Shown: piece by piece, positions 54,821 through 64,000 of the stretch
Position numbering within the stretch: the first letter of the stretch is position 1
Layout of the letters: every line of letters starts with the position of its first letter
Origin: Winogradskyella vidalii
GTDB lineage: Bacteria; Bacteroidota; Bacteroidia; Flavobacteriales; Flavobacteriaceae
DNA length: 64,000 nucleotides
Direction: 5' to 3'
NCBI RefSeq assembly: GCF_013403955.1
Contig: NZ_JABFDG010000001.1
Span: 682,001-746,000, forward strand
Notes under the pieces: generated by a model
Seen by the model: the letters and a program-made list of their open reading frames with translations, nothing else
Told to the model about the DNA's origin: nothing
Databases searched by the model: none
Position numbers and translations under genes: made by a program

Positions 54821-55234
54821 TTATTTTTTCACTAAATCCTTCTTTACGGCACCATTTTTTGCGAGTTCTTTGTCGTAACTCATAAAAAAATTAATCCAGA
54901 TATTACGTGATAACCGCATTATAATGGGCATTAAACCAATCAGTGCAATTATAATAGCAATAAAAGCCGTTATTAAAGAGGAGTTAAATATTGAATAGCT
55001 CACTACAAATGTTGTAACAGCAAATGCCACTGCAACAGCATAACTCACGTACATAGAGCCATAGAAAAAAGACGGTTCAATTTCATATTTAGTTTTACAA
55101 TGTGAGCAACTTTCATTCATCTTTATGACTTCAGAAAGTGCATAAGGATTTTTATTGACGTACATCGATTCTTGGTGACATTTAGGACAAGCACCAAAAA
55201 GAATGCTGTAGAGTCTCATTCCTTTTCTAATCAT
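54821..55234 (-). CDS. DUF983 family membrane protein with zinc-ribbon-like cysteines
   Basis: 137 residues. Two pairs of cysteines at the N-terminus (CPKCHQE and CSHCKTKYE) look like a small zinc ribbon on the cytoplasmic side; the rest holds two transmembrane helices (VSYAVAVAFAVTTFVVSYSI and a second). DUF983 proteins are common in Bacteroidota and alphaproteobacteria; function unknown. Single gene, convergent with the oxidoreductase and divergent from the ABC-F gene by 263 bases. Confidence 0.88.
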   Translation of the reverse strand: MIRKGMRLYSILFGACPKCHQESMYVNKNPYALSEVIKMNESCSHCKTKYEIEPSFFYGSMYVSYAVAVAFAVTTFVVSYSIFNSSLITAFIAIIIALIGLMPIIMRLSRNIWINFFMSYDKELAKNGAVKKDLVKK

Positions 55235-55396
55235 AACAGTAATTTAATTTTTTTTTGATTAAAACGTAACAGTTATCAGATGTTCGCTTTTGAAGGCTTT
55301 TGCACCTCACAATAGTGTTAAGAAGCCCTAGAAAGACAAAATAAAGTGATTTGTAAGCATTTTAAAAAAGTATAAAGTACTTCACTTAAAAACCTT

Positions 55397-55404
55397 TACT
55401 TTTG
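55397..55404 (+). promoter_or_regulatory. Minus-7 box for the ABC-F gene
   Basis: TACTTTTG fits TAnnTTTG. The predicted leader before the ATG at 55498 is about 87 bases. No hairpin was seen in the rest of the 55235-55497 gap. Confidence 0.5.
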
Positions 55405-55497
55405 CGTTCTTTAAGGCAATGCAAAGATAAAATTTTATAATTAAGACATTGTAACAATTGTAACTCAAAAAAAGCAATTGTAATATTCTGATAACTT

Positions 55498-57408
55498 ATG
55501 CTAAACATTCACAATCTATCTATATCTTTTCAAGGCGAATACCTATTCGAAGAAATTACTTTTAAACTAGGTCTAGGTGACCGTATTGGTTTAATTGGTA
55601 AAAACGGCGCAGGTAAATCAACGATGTTAAGAATTTTATCTAAAGAACAAGAAGCCGATACAGGGCAGATTGCAGCGGATAAGGATATGAAAATTGGGTT
55701 CTTAAAACAAGATATTGATTTCGATTTAGGTAAAACGGTATTAGAAGAATCCTACCAAGCCTTTAAGGAAATTAAAAAATGTGAAGCACAACTTGAAGAA
55801 ATCAATACACAATTAGCCGAACGTACAGATTATGAAAGTGATGCTTACCATCAATTGATGGTAGATTTGAACGATGTTCAGCATCAATATGAAATATTAG
55901 GGGGCTATAATTACCAAGGTGAAACGGAAAAAATTCTTCAAGGTTTAGGATTTAAGCGTGAAGATTTTGATAAACTTACGGATACTTTTTCTGGTGGCTG
56001 GCGTATGCGAATTGAATTGGCAAAATTATTGCTTCAGAATAATGATTTGTTACTGTTAGATGAGCCAACAAACCACTTAGATATCGAATCTATTATCTGG
56101 TTAGAGAATTTCTTAAAAGGGTATACAGGAGCTGTTGTAATTGTATCACACGATAAAATGTTTCTAGATAATGTTACCAATCGTACCATCGAAATTTCGT
56201 TAGGACGCATCTATGATTATAGTAAACCCTACTCTCAGTTTTTAGTCTTGCGTAAAGAAATGAAGATTCAGCAGTTGGCAGCTCAAAAAAATCAAGAGAA
56301 GCAGATTCAGCAAACTGAAAAACTGATTGAGAAATTTAGAGCTAAAGCTTCAAAGGCTACAATGGCACAATCTTTAATTAAAAAGTTAGATAAGATTGAT
56401 AGAATAGAAGTCGATGAAGATGATAATAGCGTAATGTCTTTAAATTTTCCGGTTTCAGTTACACCAGGAAAAGTGGTCGTAGAATTAGAGAATGTTTCTA
56501 AAAGCTATGGTGATTTACAGGTTTTACACAACGTAAATTTAGCCGTTCCTAGAGATGTTAAAACTGCTTTTGTGGGGCAAAATGGTCAAGGGAAATCAAC
56601 CCTAGCTAAAATTATAGTTGGGGAGATCAAGCACGAAGGTCATCTCAATTTAGGCCATAATGTGCAGATTGGTTACTTCGCTCAAAATCAGGCTGAGTAT
56701 TTAGACGGTAATAAAACCGTTTTAGATACCATGATTGATGCTGCAAATGAAACCAACAGAAGTAAGGTTAGAGATATATTAGGATCCTTTTTATTTAGAG
56801 GTGAAGAAGCCGAAAAATATGTGCGCGTACTTTCTGGAGGCGAACGCAACCGCTTAGCTTTGGCTAAATTATTATTACAGCCATTAAATGTGCTTATCAT
56901 GGATGAGCCAACCAATCACTTAGATATTAAATCCAAAAATGTACTAAAAGAAGCTTTAAAAAAGTTTGAGGGGACATTAATCCTCGTATCTCACGATAGA
57001 GATTTTCTTCAAGGTTTAACCGATACCGTTTACGAATTTAAAGATCAAAATATTAAAGAGTATTTAGGTGATATTGATTTTTATTTAGAGCAAAGAAATC
57101 TCGAGAATTTAAGAGAGGCTGAAAAACGAACGGTTGTAACCGACAAGCCTAAAGAAACCAACAAGCAGAGTTATGAAGATCAAAAGAAATTAAAATCTTT
57201 AAATAACAAGTTGAGTAATGTTGAATCTAAAATCAATCAACTTGAAAAAGATATTAAATCCGACGATGTAAGGCTCGCAACCGATTATGATAAAACTGCA
57301 GCAGACCCTAAGTTTTTTGATGCTTATCAAGACAAAAAGAAAGCGTTAGAGAAATTGATGAAAGATTGGGAGTCCGTGCAATTCGACCTCGATGAGATGA
57401 CCAATTAA
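55498..57408 (+). CDS. ABC-F family ATPase (ribosome-associated)
   Basis: 636 residues with two ABC domains: Walker A sites GLIGKNGAGKST and AFVGQNGQGKST, signatures FSGGWRMRIELA and LSGGERNRLALAK, Walker B LLLLDEPTNHLD and LIMDEPTNHLD. The two are joined by a basic linker (about residues 250-310) and there is a C-terminal coiled coil (LNNKLSNVESKINQLEKDI). No transmembrane helices. ABC-F proteins act on ribosomes, in translation quality control or antibiotic protection. This one resembles the Uup/YheS type; which is not clear. Confidence 0.94.
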   Translation: MLNIHNLSISFQGEYLFEEITFKLGLGDRIGLIGKNGAGKSTMLRILSKEQEADTGQIAADKDMKIGFLKQDIDFDLGKTVLEESYQAFKEIKKCEAQLEEINTQLAERTDYESDAYHQLMVDLNDVQHQYEILGGYNYQGETEKILQGLGFKREDFDKLTDTFSGGWRMRIELAKLLLQNNDLLLLDEPTNHLDIESIIWLENFLKGYTGAVVIVSHDKMFLDNVTNRTIEISLGRIYDYSKPYSQFLVLRKEMKIQQLAAQKNQEKQIQQTEKLIEKFRAKASKATMAQSLIKKLDKIDRIEVDEDDNSVMSLNFPVSVTPGKVVVELENVSKSYGDLQVLHNVNLAVPRDVKTAFVGQNGQGKSTLAKIIVGEIKHEGHLNLGHNVQIGYFAQNQAEYLDGNKTVLDTMIDAANETNRSKVRDILGSFLFRGEEAEKYVRVLSGGERNRLALAKLLLQPLNVLIMDEPTNHLDIKSKNVLKEALKKFEGTLILVSHDRDFLQGLTDTVYEFKDQNIKEYLGDIDFYLEQRNLENLREAEKRTVVTDKPKETNKQSYEDQKKLKSLNNKLSNVESKINQLEKDIKSDDVRLATDYDKTAADPKFFDAYQDKKKALEKLMKDWESVQFDLDEMTN

Positions 57409-57481
57409 TAATTAATAAATTTGTAACGACTTTAATTAATCAAGAGGTTAGTTTTGTATTTTACTTTCGACTAGTATTTAT

Positions 57482-58618
57482 ATGTTAAGAAAAATTATTT
57501 TATCCGTTCTAGGCCTTGCACTTATATTTGGTGCATTTGTAGCTGCTAATTATCTTATTGATAACAAACACAAACCTAAACCCGTTATACCTAAGGTCGT
57601 TAAAACGGTACTTGTAGAAACAGTGAAAAACACTACGGTTCCTTTAGTAATTTCTGCTAATGGGAATTTGGTAGCCAAACAACGTGTAGAATTATATTCT
57701 GAAGTACAAGGTATCTTTAAATCTGGACGTAAGCTTTTTAAGCCAGGACAAGAATTTAACAAAGGGGAAACTTTAATTCGTTTGGATGCGTCAGAATATT
57801 ATGCAAGTGTACAAGCTGCTAAGAGTGATTTATATAATAGTATAGCTGCAATAATGCCAGATTTACGTTTAGATTTTTCAGATATATATCCTAAATGGCA
57901 AACTTATTTAAATGATTTTGACCTCAAAAAAACTACACCCCAATTACCAGAAATATCAGGTGATAAAGAAAATTATTTCATTACTGGTCGTGGCATTGTA
58001 AGTGCTTATTACAATGTAAAGAACTTAGAACAGCGTCTAACAAAGTATAGTATAGTAGCTCCTTTTTCAGGAATTTTAACCGAAGCTTTAGTTACCGAAG
58101 GAACTTTGGTCAGAAATGGTCAGAAATTAGGTGAATTTATTAATCCATCGGTTTACGAAATGGAGGTGGCCATTAGTAAATCGTTTGCAGAGGTATTAAA
58201 AGAAGGTGAGAATGTAACGTTAACAAGTTTGGATAATGCTAGACAATACGAAGGCAAAGTTTCTCGTGTGAATGGAAGTATAGATGCTACCACGCAAACC
58301 ATTACTGTTTATATTGAAGTAAAGCATCAAGACCTTAAAGAAGGCATGTATTTAGAAGCCAATCTAAATGCGGAAAAGGTTGAAAATGCGATTGAAATTG
58401 ATAGAAACCTATTACTAGATAGTGAAGAGATTTATGTAGTTAAAGATAGTTTGCTAGATGTTATTTCAGTGAAACCACAACATTTTTCGGATACAAAAGT
58501 TGTTTTAAAAGAAGTGCCTAATGGGACTATCATTTTAAGAAAACCTGTACCAGGTGCTTATGCTGGTATGCATGTTAAAGCTGCTGCTAATAAGATAACT
58601 ACTGATTCTATTCAATAA
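57482..58618 (+). CDS. RND efflux periplasmic adaptor subunit
   Basis: 378 residues. A membrane anchor or signal (ILSVLGLALIFGAFVAANYL), a lipoyl/barrel-sandwich domain (NTTVPLVISANGNLVAKQRV), an alpha-helical hairpin (about 110-180), and a beta-barrel region (VSRVNGSIDATTQTITVYIEV). Membrane-fusion proteins link the RND pump to the outer-membrane channel. The stop shares one base with the pump start (TAATG), so pump and adaptor are translated together. Confidence 0.95.
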   Translation: MLRKIILSVLGLALIFGAFVAANYLIDNKHKPKPVIPKVVKTVLVETVKNTTVPLVISANGNLVAKQRVELYSEVQGIFKSGRKLFKPGQEFNKGETLIRLDASEYYASVQAAKSDLYNSIAAIMPDLRLDFSDIYPKWQTYLNDFDLKKTTPQLPEISGDKENYFITGRGIVSAYYNVKNLEQRLTKYSIVAPFSGILTEALVTEGTLVRNGQKLGEFINPSVYEMEVAISKSFAEVLKEGENVTLTSLDNARQYEGKVSRVNGSIDATTQTITVYIEVKHQDLKEGMYLEANLNAEKVENAIEIDRNLLLDSEEIYVVKDSLLDVISVKPQHFSDTKVVLKEVPNGTIILRKPVPGAYAGMHVKAAANKITTDSIQ

Positions 58619-61600
58619 TGAGAAAACTAATTGAGTATTTTATCAGGTATCATGTTGCAGTTAACATTTTAATTATTGCATTTTTTATTTTCGGAATCAT
58701 TGGACTCCTATCATTAAAGTCGTCGTTTTTTCCCTTAACAGAAACTAAAATAATCAACATATCTATAGCTTATCCTGGGGCTTCACCTCAAGAAATAGAA
58801 GAGGGTATAGTGCTTCAAATCGAAGATAACTTAAAAGGACTTCGAGGTGTTGATCGTGTCACTTCTAAGTCTCTAGAAAACAGTGGTACTATTACTGTTG
58901 AAATTGAAAAAGGAGAGAATATCGATTTTATGCTTCTCGAAGTTAAAAATGCGGTAGATAGGGTTCCTACGTTTCCAACAGGTATGGAGCCTTTGGTGGT
59001 TTCTAAACAGGAAATTGTTAGAGAAACCATTTCTTTTGCGATTAGTGGAAAAAACGTTCCTTTAGTAACATTAAAGCAATTAGCACGTCAGGTAGAAACA
59101 GATTTACGGGCAATTGATGGTATTTCTCAGATTGAAATGTCGGGTTATCCAGAAGAAGAGATTGAGATTGCAGTTAATGAAATAGATTTACTCGCTTATA
59201 ACCTTACTTTTAATGAGGTTGCAGATGCTGTAACTAATGCAAATATATTGGTCACTGGAGGTAATGTAAAAACAGATGCCGAAGAATATTTAATTAGAGC
59301 CAATAACAAACAGTATTACGGTAGTGAGCTTTCTAATATTGTGGTTAGAGCATCTTCAGATGGAAAAGTGATTCGACTAAAAGATGTAGCGATTATAAGA
59401 GATCGTTTTTCAGAAACACCTAATGCGACTTATTTTAATCAGGAATTGTCGGTTAACATTGCTATTACGAGCACAAACAACGAAGATTTAATTAGTTCTG
59501 CAGAAAAGATTAAAGTCTATATAGAAGAATACAATCAGAAACATGCTAATATACGTCTAGATGTGGTTAGAGACTTATCTATCACACTTATGCAGCGTAC
59601 CCAACTTTTAACCGAAAACGCAATAGTGGGTATGTTTTTAGTTTTATTATTCTTATCCATATTTTTAAATATGCGTTTAGCGGCATGGGTCGCTTTTGGG
59701 TTACCGATTTCCTTTTTAGGGATGTTTATGTTTGCGGCTCAGTTTGATGTCACCATTAATGTATTATCACTTTTTGGGATGATTATCGTTATCGGTATTT
59801 TAGTGGATGATGGTATCGTTATTGCAGAAAACATTTACCAACATTATGAGAAAGGTAAAAGTCCTATTAGAGCAGCTATAGACGGAACCGTAGAAGTTAT
59901 TCCTCCGGTTGTTTCAGCAATTGTAACGACGCTTTTAGCGTTTTCACTATTTTTCTTTTTAGATAGTAGAATAGGGGAGTTTTTTAGTGAAGTTGCGGTC
60001 ATTGTTATTTTAACTTTATTAGTGTCTTTAATAGAAGCACTTATTATTTTACCTGCGCATTTAGCACACTCTAAAGCATTAAGAGCGCAGAAGGTTGATG
60101 AAAACCCTTCCAAAATAAAACAGTTTTTCTCTTTTATGAGATATATAAATAAAGGTGGCGATATGTTGATGTCTTTTTTAAGAGATCGCGTTTATACACC
60201 TGTTTTAGATTTTGTTTTAAAGTTTAAATTGTTTTCACTAGGTATTTTTATAGCTTTATTTGTATTAACGGTAGGTTCTCTTGGCGGCGGTATTATTGGT
60301 GTTACTATATTTCCTAGAGTTGCCAGTGATGCAGCAAATATAGAATTGGTAATGCCTGCAGGGACCAATGTAAAAATTACCGATTCTATTATCTCTTTAA
60401 TTGAAGAAAAGGCGTTTATAGTCAATGATGAACTTACTGAGAAATATTTAAAGGGGACAGGAAAACAACTTTTTGAAAATACGATTGTAGAAATTAGTAG
60501 TAGTTCTAGCGCAAGACTTAGAATTAATTTATTACCAGGAGAAGAACGTCCAGATGCTATAAAAGCAGATTTAATTACCAATAGATTAGAAGAATTAGTA
60601 GGACCAGTGATTGGTACAGAACGTCTTATTTATGGTTCTGGTGGTAATTTTGGCGGTAGTCCTGTCTCTGTTTCTTTATTAAGTAATAATATAGAAGAAT
60701 TAAAAGCGTCCAAATTAGATTTAAAAAAGTATATGGAAACCAATCCATTGCTTAAAGATATTGGAGATAATGATCCCGCAGGGATTAAAGAGATTCGTTT
60801 AGAATTAAAAGAAAGCGCCTATTTACTAGGCTTAGACTTACAGACTGTTATGACTCAAGTGCGTTCTGGATTTTTTGGAGCCCAAGCACAACGATTTCAG
60901 CGTGGACAAGATGAAATTAAAGTTTGGGTGCGTTATGATAGAGCAAATAGAAGTTCTATTAATGATTTAGACGCCATGCGAATTGTAACTCCAACAGGTG
61001 AACGTGTTACGCTTAAAGATATAGCCAATTACTCTATTGCTAGAGGTGATGTTGCAATTAATCACTTAGAAGGGAAACGTGAGATTCAAGTGTATGCCGA
61101 TTTAAAAGATCCAAGTTCAAGTGCAACCGATATTATTGAAGATATTAAAACCGATTTTATTCCTCAGTTACAATCTAAATATCCAACCATAAATACTTCA
61201 TACGAAGGACAAAATCGTGAAGCCAGTAAATTAACAGACTCATTAAAATTAGCAGGACCAATTATTTTAATTTTAATATATATCACCATCGCCTTTACGT
61301 TTAGAAGTTATTCGCAACCATTTTTATTGCTATTATTAATTCCATTTAGTTTAACAGCAGTCGCTTGGGGACACTGGTTATTAGATTTTCAGGTTAATAT
61401 ATTATCCTTATTAGGAATTATTGCTTTAATAGGAATTATGGTGAATGATGGCTTGGTGCTTATCGGAAAATTTAATGGTAATTTAAAAGAGGGTATGACG
61501 TTCGACTTAGCTTTATCTGAAGCCGGAAAGTCAAGATTTAGAGCAATTTTCTTAACCTCATTAACCACTATTGCAGGTTTAGCACCTTTGTTATTAGAGA

Positions 61601-61815
61601 AAAGTAGACAAGCCCAATTTTTAAAACCGATGGCAATTTCTATTTCCTTTGGAATTGCTTATGCAACTATTTTAACCTTGTTAGTCTTACCTTTATTCTT
61701 GTCATTTAGTAATAGTATTAAAACGAATGGTAAATGGTTGGCCACAGGAAATAAGGTTACCAAAGAAGAAGTAGAACGTGCAATTAAAGAACGAAACGAA
61801 GAAAATGAGCACTAA
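58618..61815 (+). CDS. RND-family efflux transporter permease
   Basis: 1065 residues, twelve transmembrane helices, two large periplasmic loops. It exports small compounds driven by the proton gradient. Helix 4 carries the proton-relay acidic pair (GILVDDGIVIAENI); the helix 10-11 counterpart reads LIGIMVNDGLVLIGKFNG. The motif at the N-terminus (FFPLTETKIINISIAYPGASP) is typical of the HAE-type branch. Substrate unknown. The last 11 bases overlap the TolC gene start. Confidence 0.96.
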   Translation: MRKLIEYFIRYHVAVNILIIAFFIFGIIGLLSLKSSFFPLTETKIINISIAYPGASPQEIEEGIVLQIEDNLKGLRGVDRVTSKSLENSGTITVEIEKGENIDFMLLEVKNAVDRVPTFPTGMEPLVVSKQEIVRETISFAISGKNVPLVTLKQLARQVETDLRAIDGISQIEMSGYPEEEIEIAVNEIDLLAYNLTFNEVADAVTNANILVTGGNVKTDAEEYLIRANNKQYYGSELSNIVVRASSDGKVIRLKDVAIIRDRFSETPNATYFNQELSVNIAITSTNNEDLISSAEKIKVYIEEYNQKHANIRLDVVRDLSITLMQRTQLLTENAIVGMFLVLLFLSIFLNMRLAAWVAFGLPISFLGMFMFAAQFDVTINVLSLFGMIIVIGILVDDGIVIAENIYQHYEKGKSPIRAAIDGTVEVIPPVVSAIVTTLLAFSLFFFLDSRIGEFFSEVAVIVILTLLVSLIEALIILPAHLAHSKALRAQKVDENPSKIKQFFSFMRYINKGGDMLMSFLRDRVYTPVLDFVLKFKLFSLGIFIALFVLTVGSLGGGIIGVTIFPRVASDAANIELVMPAGTNVKITDSIISLIEEKAFIVNDELTEKYLKGTGKQLFENTIVEISSSSSARLRINLLPGEERPDAIKADLITNRLEELVGPVIGTERLIYGSGGNFGGSPVSVSLLSNNIEELKASKLDLKKYMETNPLLKDIGDNDPAGIKEIRLELKESAYLLGLDLQTVMTQVRSGFFGAQAQRFQRGQDEIKVWVRYDRANRSSINDLDAMRIVTPTGERVTLKDIANYSIARGDVAINHLEGKREIQVYADLKDPSSSATDIIEDIKTDFIPQLQSKYPTINTSYEGQNREASKLTDSLKLAGPIILILIYITIAFTFRSYSQPFLLLLLIPFSLTAVAWGHWLLDFQVNILSLLGIIALIGIMVNDGLVLIGKFNGNLKEGMTFDLALSEAGKSRFRAIFLTSLTTIAGLAPLLLEKSRQAQFLKPMAISISFGIAYATILTLLVLPLFLSFSNSIKTNGKWLATGNKVTKEEVERAIKERNEENEH

Positions 61816-63121
61816 TTATAAATTATTTACGCTGTTTTTAATGTGTTTTGTTAGTATACAAGCACAAGAAGTTTTAACAAGAGAACAAGCTGTTTCTTTA
61901 GCTTTAGAAAATAATTACGGTGTAAAAATCGCAAAAAATGCGGTTGCCATTGCGGAGAATAATACCGATATTTTAAACACCGGTTTTTTACCAACAGTAA
62001 CAGGTGGTGCAGATGCTACTTACAATTTAGATAATGCCGAAGCTGAATTTTCCGATGGGTCAACTACTTCGTTGAATGGTGCAGAAAGTTCAAGATATAG
62101 CGCTAATGTTAATTTAAACTATACACTTTTTGACGGTCTAGGTAGGCGCTATAATTACAAACGTTTAAAAGAACAGTATCAATTATCAGAATTACAAGCT
62201 AGAGAAACTATTGAAAATACCATACTACAATTATTTACGGTTTATTTTAATGTGGCTCAACTTTCAGATAATTTAAATGCCTTAGAAGAGACATTAAGTA
62301 ATACCAAAGATCGTTTGGTAAGAGCAGAATATCAATTTGAATACGGTCAGAATACCAAATTAGAAGTTTTAAACGCCGAAGTTGATATTAATTCTGATAG
62401 TATTAATATAATAAACACAAAGCAGGATTTAAAAATAGCTAAACGCGATTTAAAATTAGTTTTAGGTGAATCTTTTACCACCGATTTTAATGTTGAAACA
62501 GAAGTAGAGTTTACACTTCAATTTCAGAAAGATAGTTTGTTTGAAAAAGCAAAATCTCGAAATGTAGTTTTACTTCAAACGGAAAAAAATATTGCAATTA
62601 GTGAGTTGGATATCGACTCAGGTAAATCTGCTTACTTACCAACTATAGGTTTAGTAGGATCTTACGGATGGAACAAAAGCAATAATAATGCCGCATCATT
62701 TGTGGCTGTTTCTACAAATACAGGTTTGTCTGGAGGCTTAAATTTAAGTTGGAATTTATTTGATGGCGGTGCTACTATTACTCGCGTTAAGAATGCTAAA
62801 ATCACACTAGAAACACAGAAGCTCGAAAAAGAAAACATGCTACTCAGTATTGAACGTGATTTTAATAATGCTTGGGAGAATTATCTGAATAAGTTAGAGA
62901 TTTATAACATTCAAGAAAAGAATATTCAAACCGCTCAAAATAACTTTGATCGTACCCAAGAAAAATTTAATATAGGTCAGGTGAATTCAATTGAGTTTAG
63001 ACAAGCACAGCTAAATTTACTAAATGCAGAGTTAAGCCGAAATCAGGCTAAATTTTCTGCCAAGTTATCAGAGTTAGAAGTGCTTCAAATTAGTGGTGAA
63101 TTATTGAATGTTCAATTTTAA
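61805..63121 (+). CDS. TolC-family outer-membrane channel of the RND operon
   Basis: 438 residues from the ATG at 61805, after which a signal peptide follows (LFTLFLMCFVSIQAQ). The helical-barrel repeats (TREQAVSLALENNYGVKIAK, and SIEFRQAQLNLLNAELSRNQ in the second half) match TolC. It forms the exit duct for the RND pump. Its start lies inside the last 11 bases of the pump gene, so it belongs to the same operon. An upstream in-frame start at 61778 would remove the N-terminal position of the signal peptide. Confidence 0.95.
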   Translation: MSTNYKLFTLFLMCFVSIQAQEVLTREQAVSLALENNYGVKIAKNAVAIAENNTDILNTGFLPTVTGGADATYNLDNAEAEFSDGSTTSLNGAESSRYSANVNLNYTLFDGLGRRYNYKRLKEQYQLSELQARETIENTILQLFTVYFNVAQLSDNLNALEETLSNTKDRLVRAEYQFEYGQNTKLEVLNAEVDINSDSINIINTKQDLKIAKRDLKLVLGESFTTDFNVETEVEFTLQFQKDSLFEKAKSRNVVLLQTEKNIAISELDIDSGKSAYLPTIGLVGSYGWNKSNNNAASFVAVSTNTGLSGGLNLSWNLFDGGATITRVKNAKITLETQKLEKENMLLSIERDFNNAWENYLNKLEIYNIQEKNIQTAQNNFDRTQEKFNIGQVNSIEFRQAQLNLLNAELSRNQAKFSAKLSELEVLQISGELLNVQF

Positions 63122-63124
63122 CTT

Positions 63125-63307
63125 ATGGTTGAGTATTTTTTTCAATGTACGTACTGCTGGGATGAAATTTCAATGTTAATTGATGTGTCACAAACAAAGC
63201 AAAGTTATATTGAAGATTGTGAAACTTGCTGCAATCCTATTCAGATTACCGTTCATACTAAAAATAGAGAAGTTATAAATTTTGAAGCTGTAAGTATTGG
63301 ACAGTAA
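63125..63307 (+). CDS. CPXCG-motif Cys-rich small protein
   Basis: 60 residues. Two cysteine clusters, QCTYCWDE and DCETCCNPI, form a predicted zinc ribbon of the CPXCG type; the first motif here is C-T-Y-C rather than C-P-x-C. The C-terminus is KNREVINFEAVSIGQ. It starts 3 bases after the TolC stop, so it should be co-transcribed with the efflux genes. Function unknown; a zinc-binding protein interaction role is likely. Confidence 0.85.
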   Translation: MVEYFFQCTYCWDEISMLIDVSQTKQSYIEDCETCCNPIQITVHTKNREVINFEAVSIGQ

Positions 63308-63365
63308 TTAACTGCTTTAGTGCAATTAATTGTGTAATTTTAACAAATTAGTGCATTTCGTCGAA

Positions 63366-63373
63366 TAAATTTG
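63366..63373 (+). promoter_or_regulatory. Minus-7 box before the leucine-rich-repeat gene
   Basis: TAAATTTG fits TAnnTTTG, 66 bases before the ATG at 63440. The rest of the 63308-63439 gap shows no gene. Confidence 0.4.
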
Positions 63374-63439
63374 CTTTTAAAAGTGGTTCAGCCTATATTC
63401 GTGCTGTTATTGTGTCCCTCCACAAAAAAATCAACCCTT

Positions 63440-64000
63440 ATGAAGACACTAAAAATAACCGCATTATTCTGTTTAATTTCAGTATTCTCTTTTGCTGAAG
63501 TCCTACAAAACCAGAAATCAGCACTTACAGATTTATATAATTCAACTAATGGCGCTACTTGGAATAAATCTTGGGATTTGGATCAGCCTATTTCAAGTTG
63601 GTATGGTATTACCATGGAAGGTGACCACGTTGTTGGTATAAATTTAAGTTTTAATAATTTAAAAGGAAGTTTACCAGCATCAATTTCAAATTTAACCAGT
63701 TTAAGAGTGCTTAATTTGGCTTTTAATGAGTTAGAAGGCGAATTACCTCATACCTTAGTTGACTTGTCTAATTTAGAAGAATTGAAGTTGTTCTCTAACC
63801 AATTTAGTGGTAATATCCCTTCGGAGATAGGAAACTTAGCACATTTAAAATCATTAGAATTATATAATAATGACTTTGTTGGTGAGATTCCATCATCGAT
63901 TGGCGATTTACCTCAATTAGAAAAATTAATGCTAAGTAGTAATCAACTGCAAGGACATTTACCTTCAAGCCTATCAGAATTAAAATCTTTAAAAGTTTTA
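63440..64000 (+). CDS. Secreted leucine-rich-repeat protein (3' end outside window)
   Basis: The first 187 residues are visible; the gene runs off the end. A signal peptide (ITALFCLISVFSFA) is followed by a short cap (LTDLYNSTNGATWNKSW) and about five plant-type leucine-rich repeats of the pattern LxxLxxLxLxxNxLxGxIPxxI, for example LEELKLFSNQFSGNIP. Such proteins in flavobacteria usually end in a type IX secretion sorting domain, which fits the gldKLMN genes nearby, but the end is not visible. They probably act in surface adhesion or binding. Confidence 0.9.
   Translation, partial: MKTLKITALFCLISVFSFAEVLQNQKSALTDLYNSTNGATWNKSWDLDQPISSWYGITMEGDHVVGINLSFNNLKGSLPASISNLTSLRVLNLAFNELEGELPHTLVDLSNLEELKLFSNQFSGNIPSEIGNLAHLKSLELYNNDFVGEIPSSIGDLPQLEKLMLSSNQLQGHLPSSLSELKSLKVL

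Noticed and set aside
60192..60581. 129-residue minus-strand frame opposite the RND pump
   Set aside because: Antisense shadow of a conserved transporter; no signal or motif.

Overview
The window is 64 kb of AT-rich chromosomal DNA from a member of the Bacteroidota, almost certainly a marine-type Flavobacteriaceae. The pointers are a complete gldK-gldL-gldM-gldN cluster (gliding motility and type IX secretion core), an exosortase F gene with its partner protein, an HYC_CC_PP family protein, a conserved miaB-sigma54 activator-lptE-TPR-secG-groES-groEL run, SusC-like TonB receptor architecture, and recurrent TAnnTTTG minus-7 promoter boxes instead of E. coli-type promoters. No tRNA, rRNA, CRISPR array, insertion sequence, prophage or plasmid gene was seen. 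It reads as core chromosome with a few accessory pockets. Non-ATG starts (TTG, GTG) recur, including both ECF sigma factor genes.

Layout. 1-4.9 kb: the end of a histidine kinase, a lipoprotein, a methyltransferase, MsrA, a coiled-coil protein whose zinc ribbon has lost its cysteines, and a Nif3-like protein. 4.9-10.1 kb: LpxK (lipid A), a TPR-containing hybrid kinase, and lipA-gap, which are translationally coupled. 10.1-15.6 kb: a minus-strand operon of a small membrane protein, a glycosyltransferase, an ECF sigma factor and an NRAMP-fold transporter lacking the usual metal ligands; then aquaporin, and a second ECF sigma factor with its anti-sigma factor. 15.8-21.4 kb: murB, an aminotransferase, a DUF1573 protein and valS. 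21.6-29 kb: the rod-shape operon mreB-mreC-mreD-PBP2-rodA and purH. 29-32 kb: an ABC permease, a GAF/fRMsr-like protein, and the exosortase F pair.

32.1-35.5 kb is a likely metal-handling cassette: HYC_CC_PP protein, a frameshifted heavy-metal-associated (HMA) mini-protein, a TonB-dependent receptor with a di-cysteine in the plug, and a secreted HMA protein. 35.6-43.7 kb: a PAP2 phosphatase, then the chaperonin/secG/lptE/miaB block. 43.9-53.6 kb: a membrane protein, topA, an arginase-fold protein that has lost its manganese ligands, then gldKLMN. 53.7-63.3 kb: an FAD oxidoreductase, a DUF983 protein, an ABC-F ATPase, and a three-gene RND efflux operon followed by a small Cys-rich protein. The window ends inside a secreted leucine-rich-repeat protein.

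Most attention-worthy are: the HMA/HYC/TonB cassette with its 8-A frameshift and ATGA overlap; the arginase-fold pseudoenzyme between topA and gldK; the NRAMP-like protein without the DPGN and MPHN motifs; the cysteine-less zinc-ribbon protein; and eroded palindromic repeats, one of which supplies a candidate start codon for miaB. No wholly new multi-gene system is proved by the sequence alone; the metal cassette and the sigma/NRAMP operon are the best candidates.
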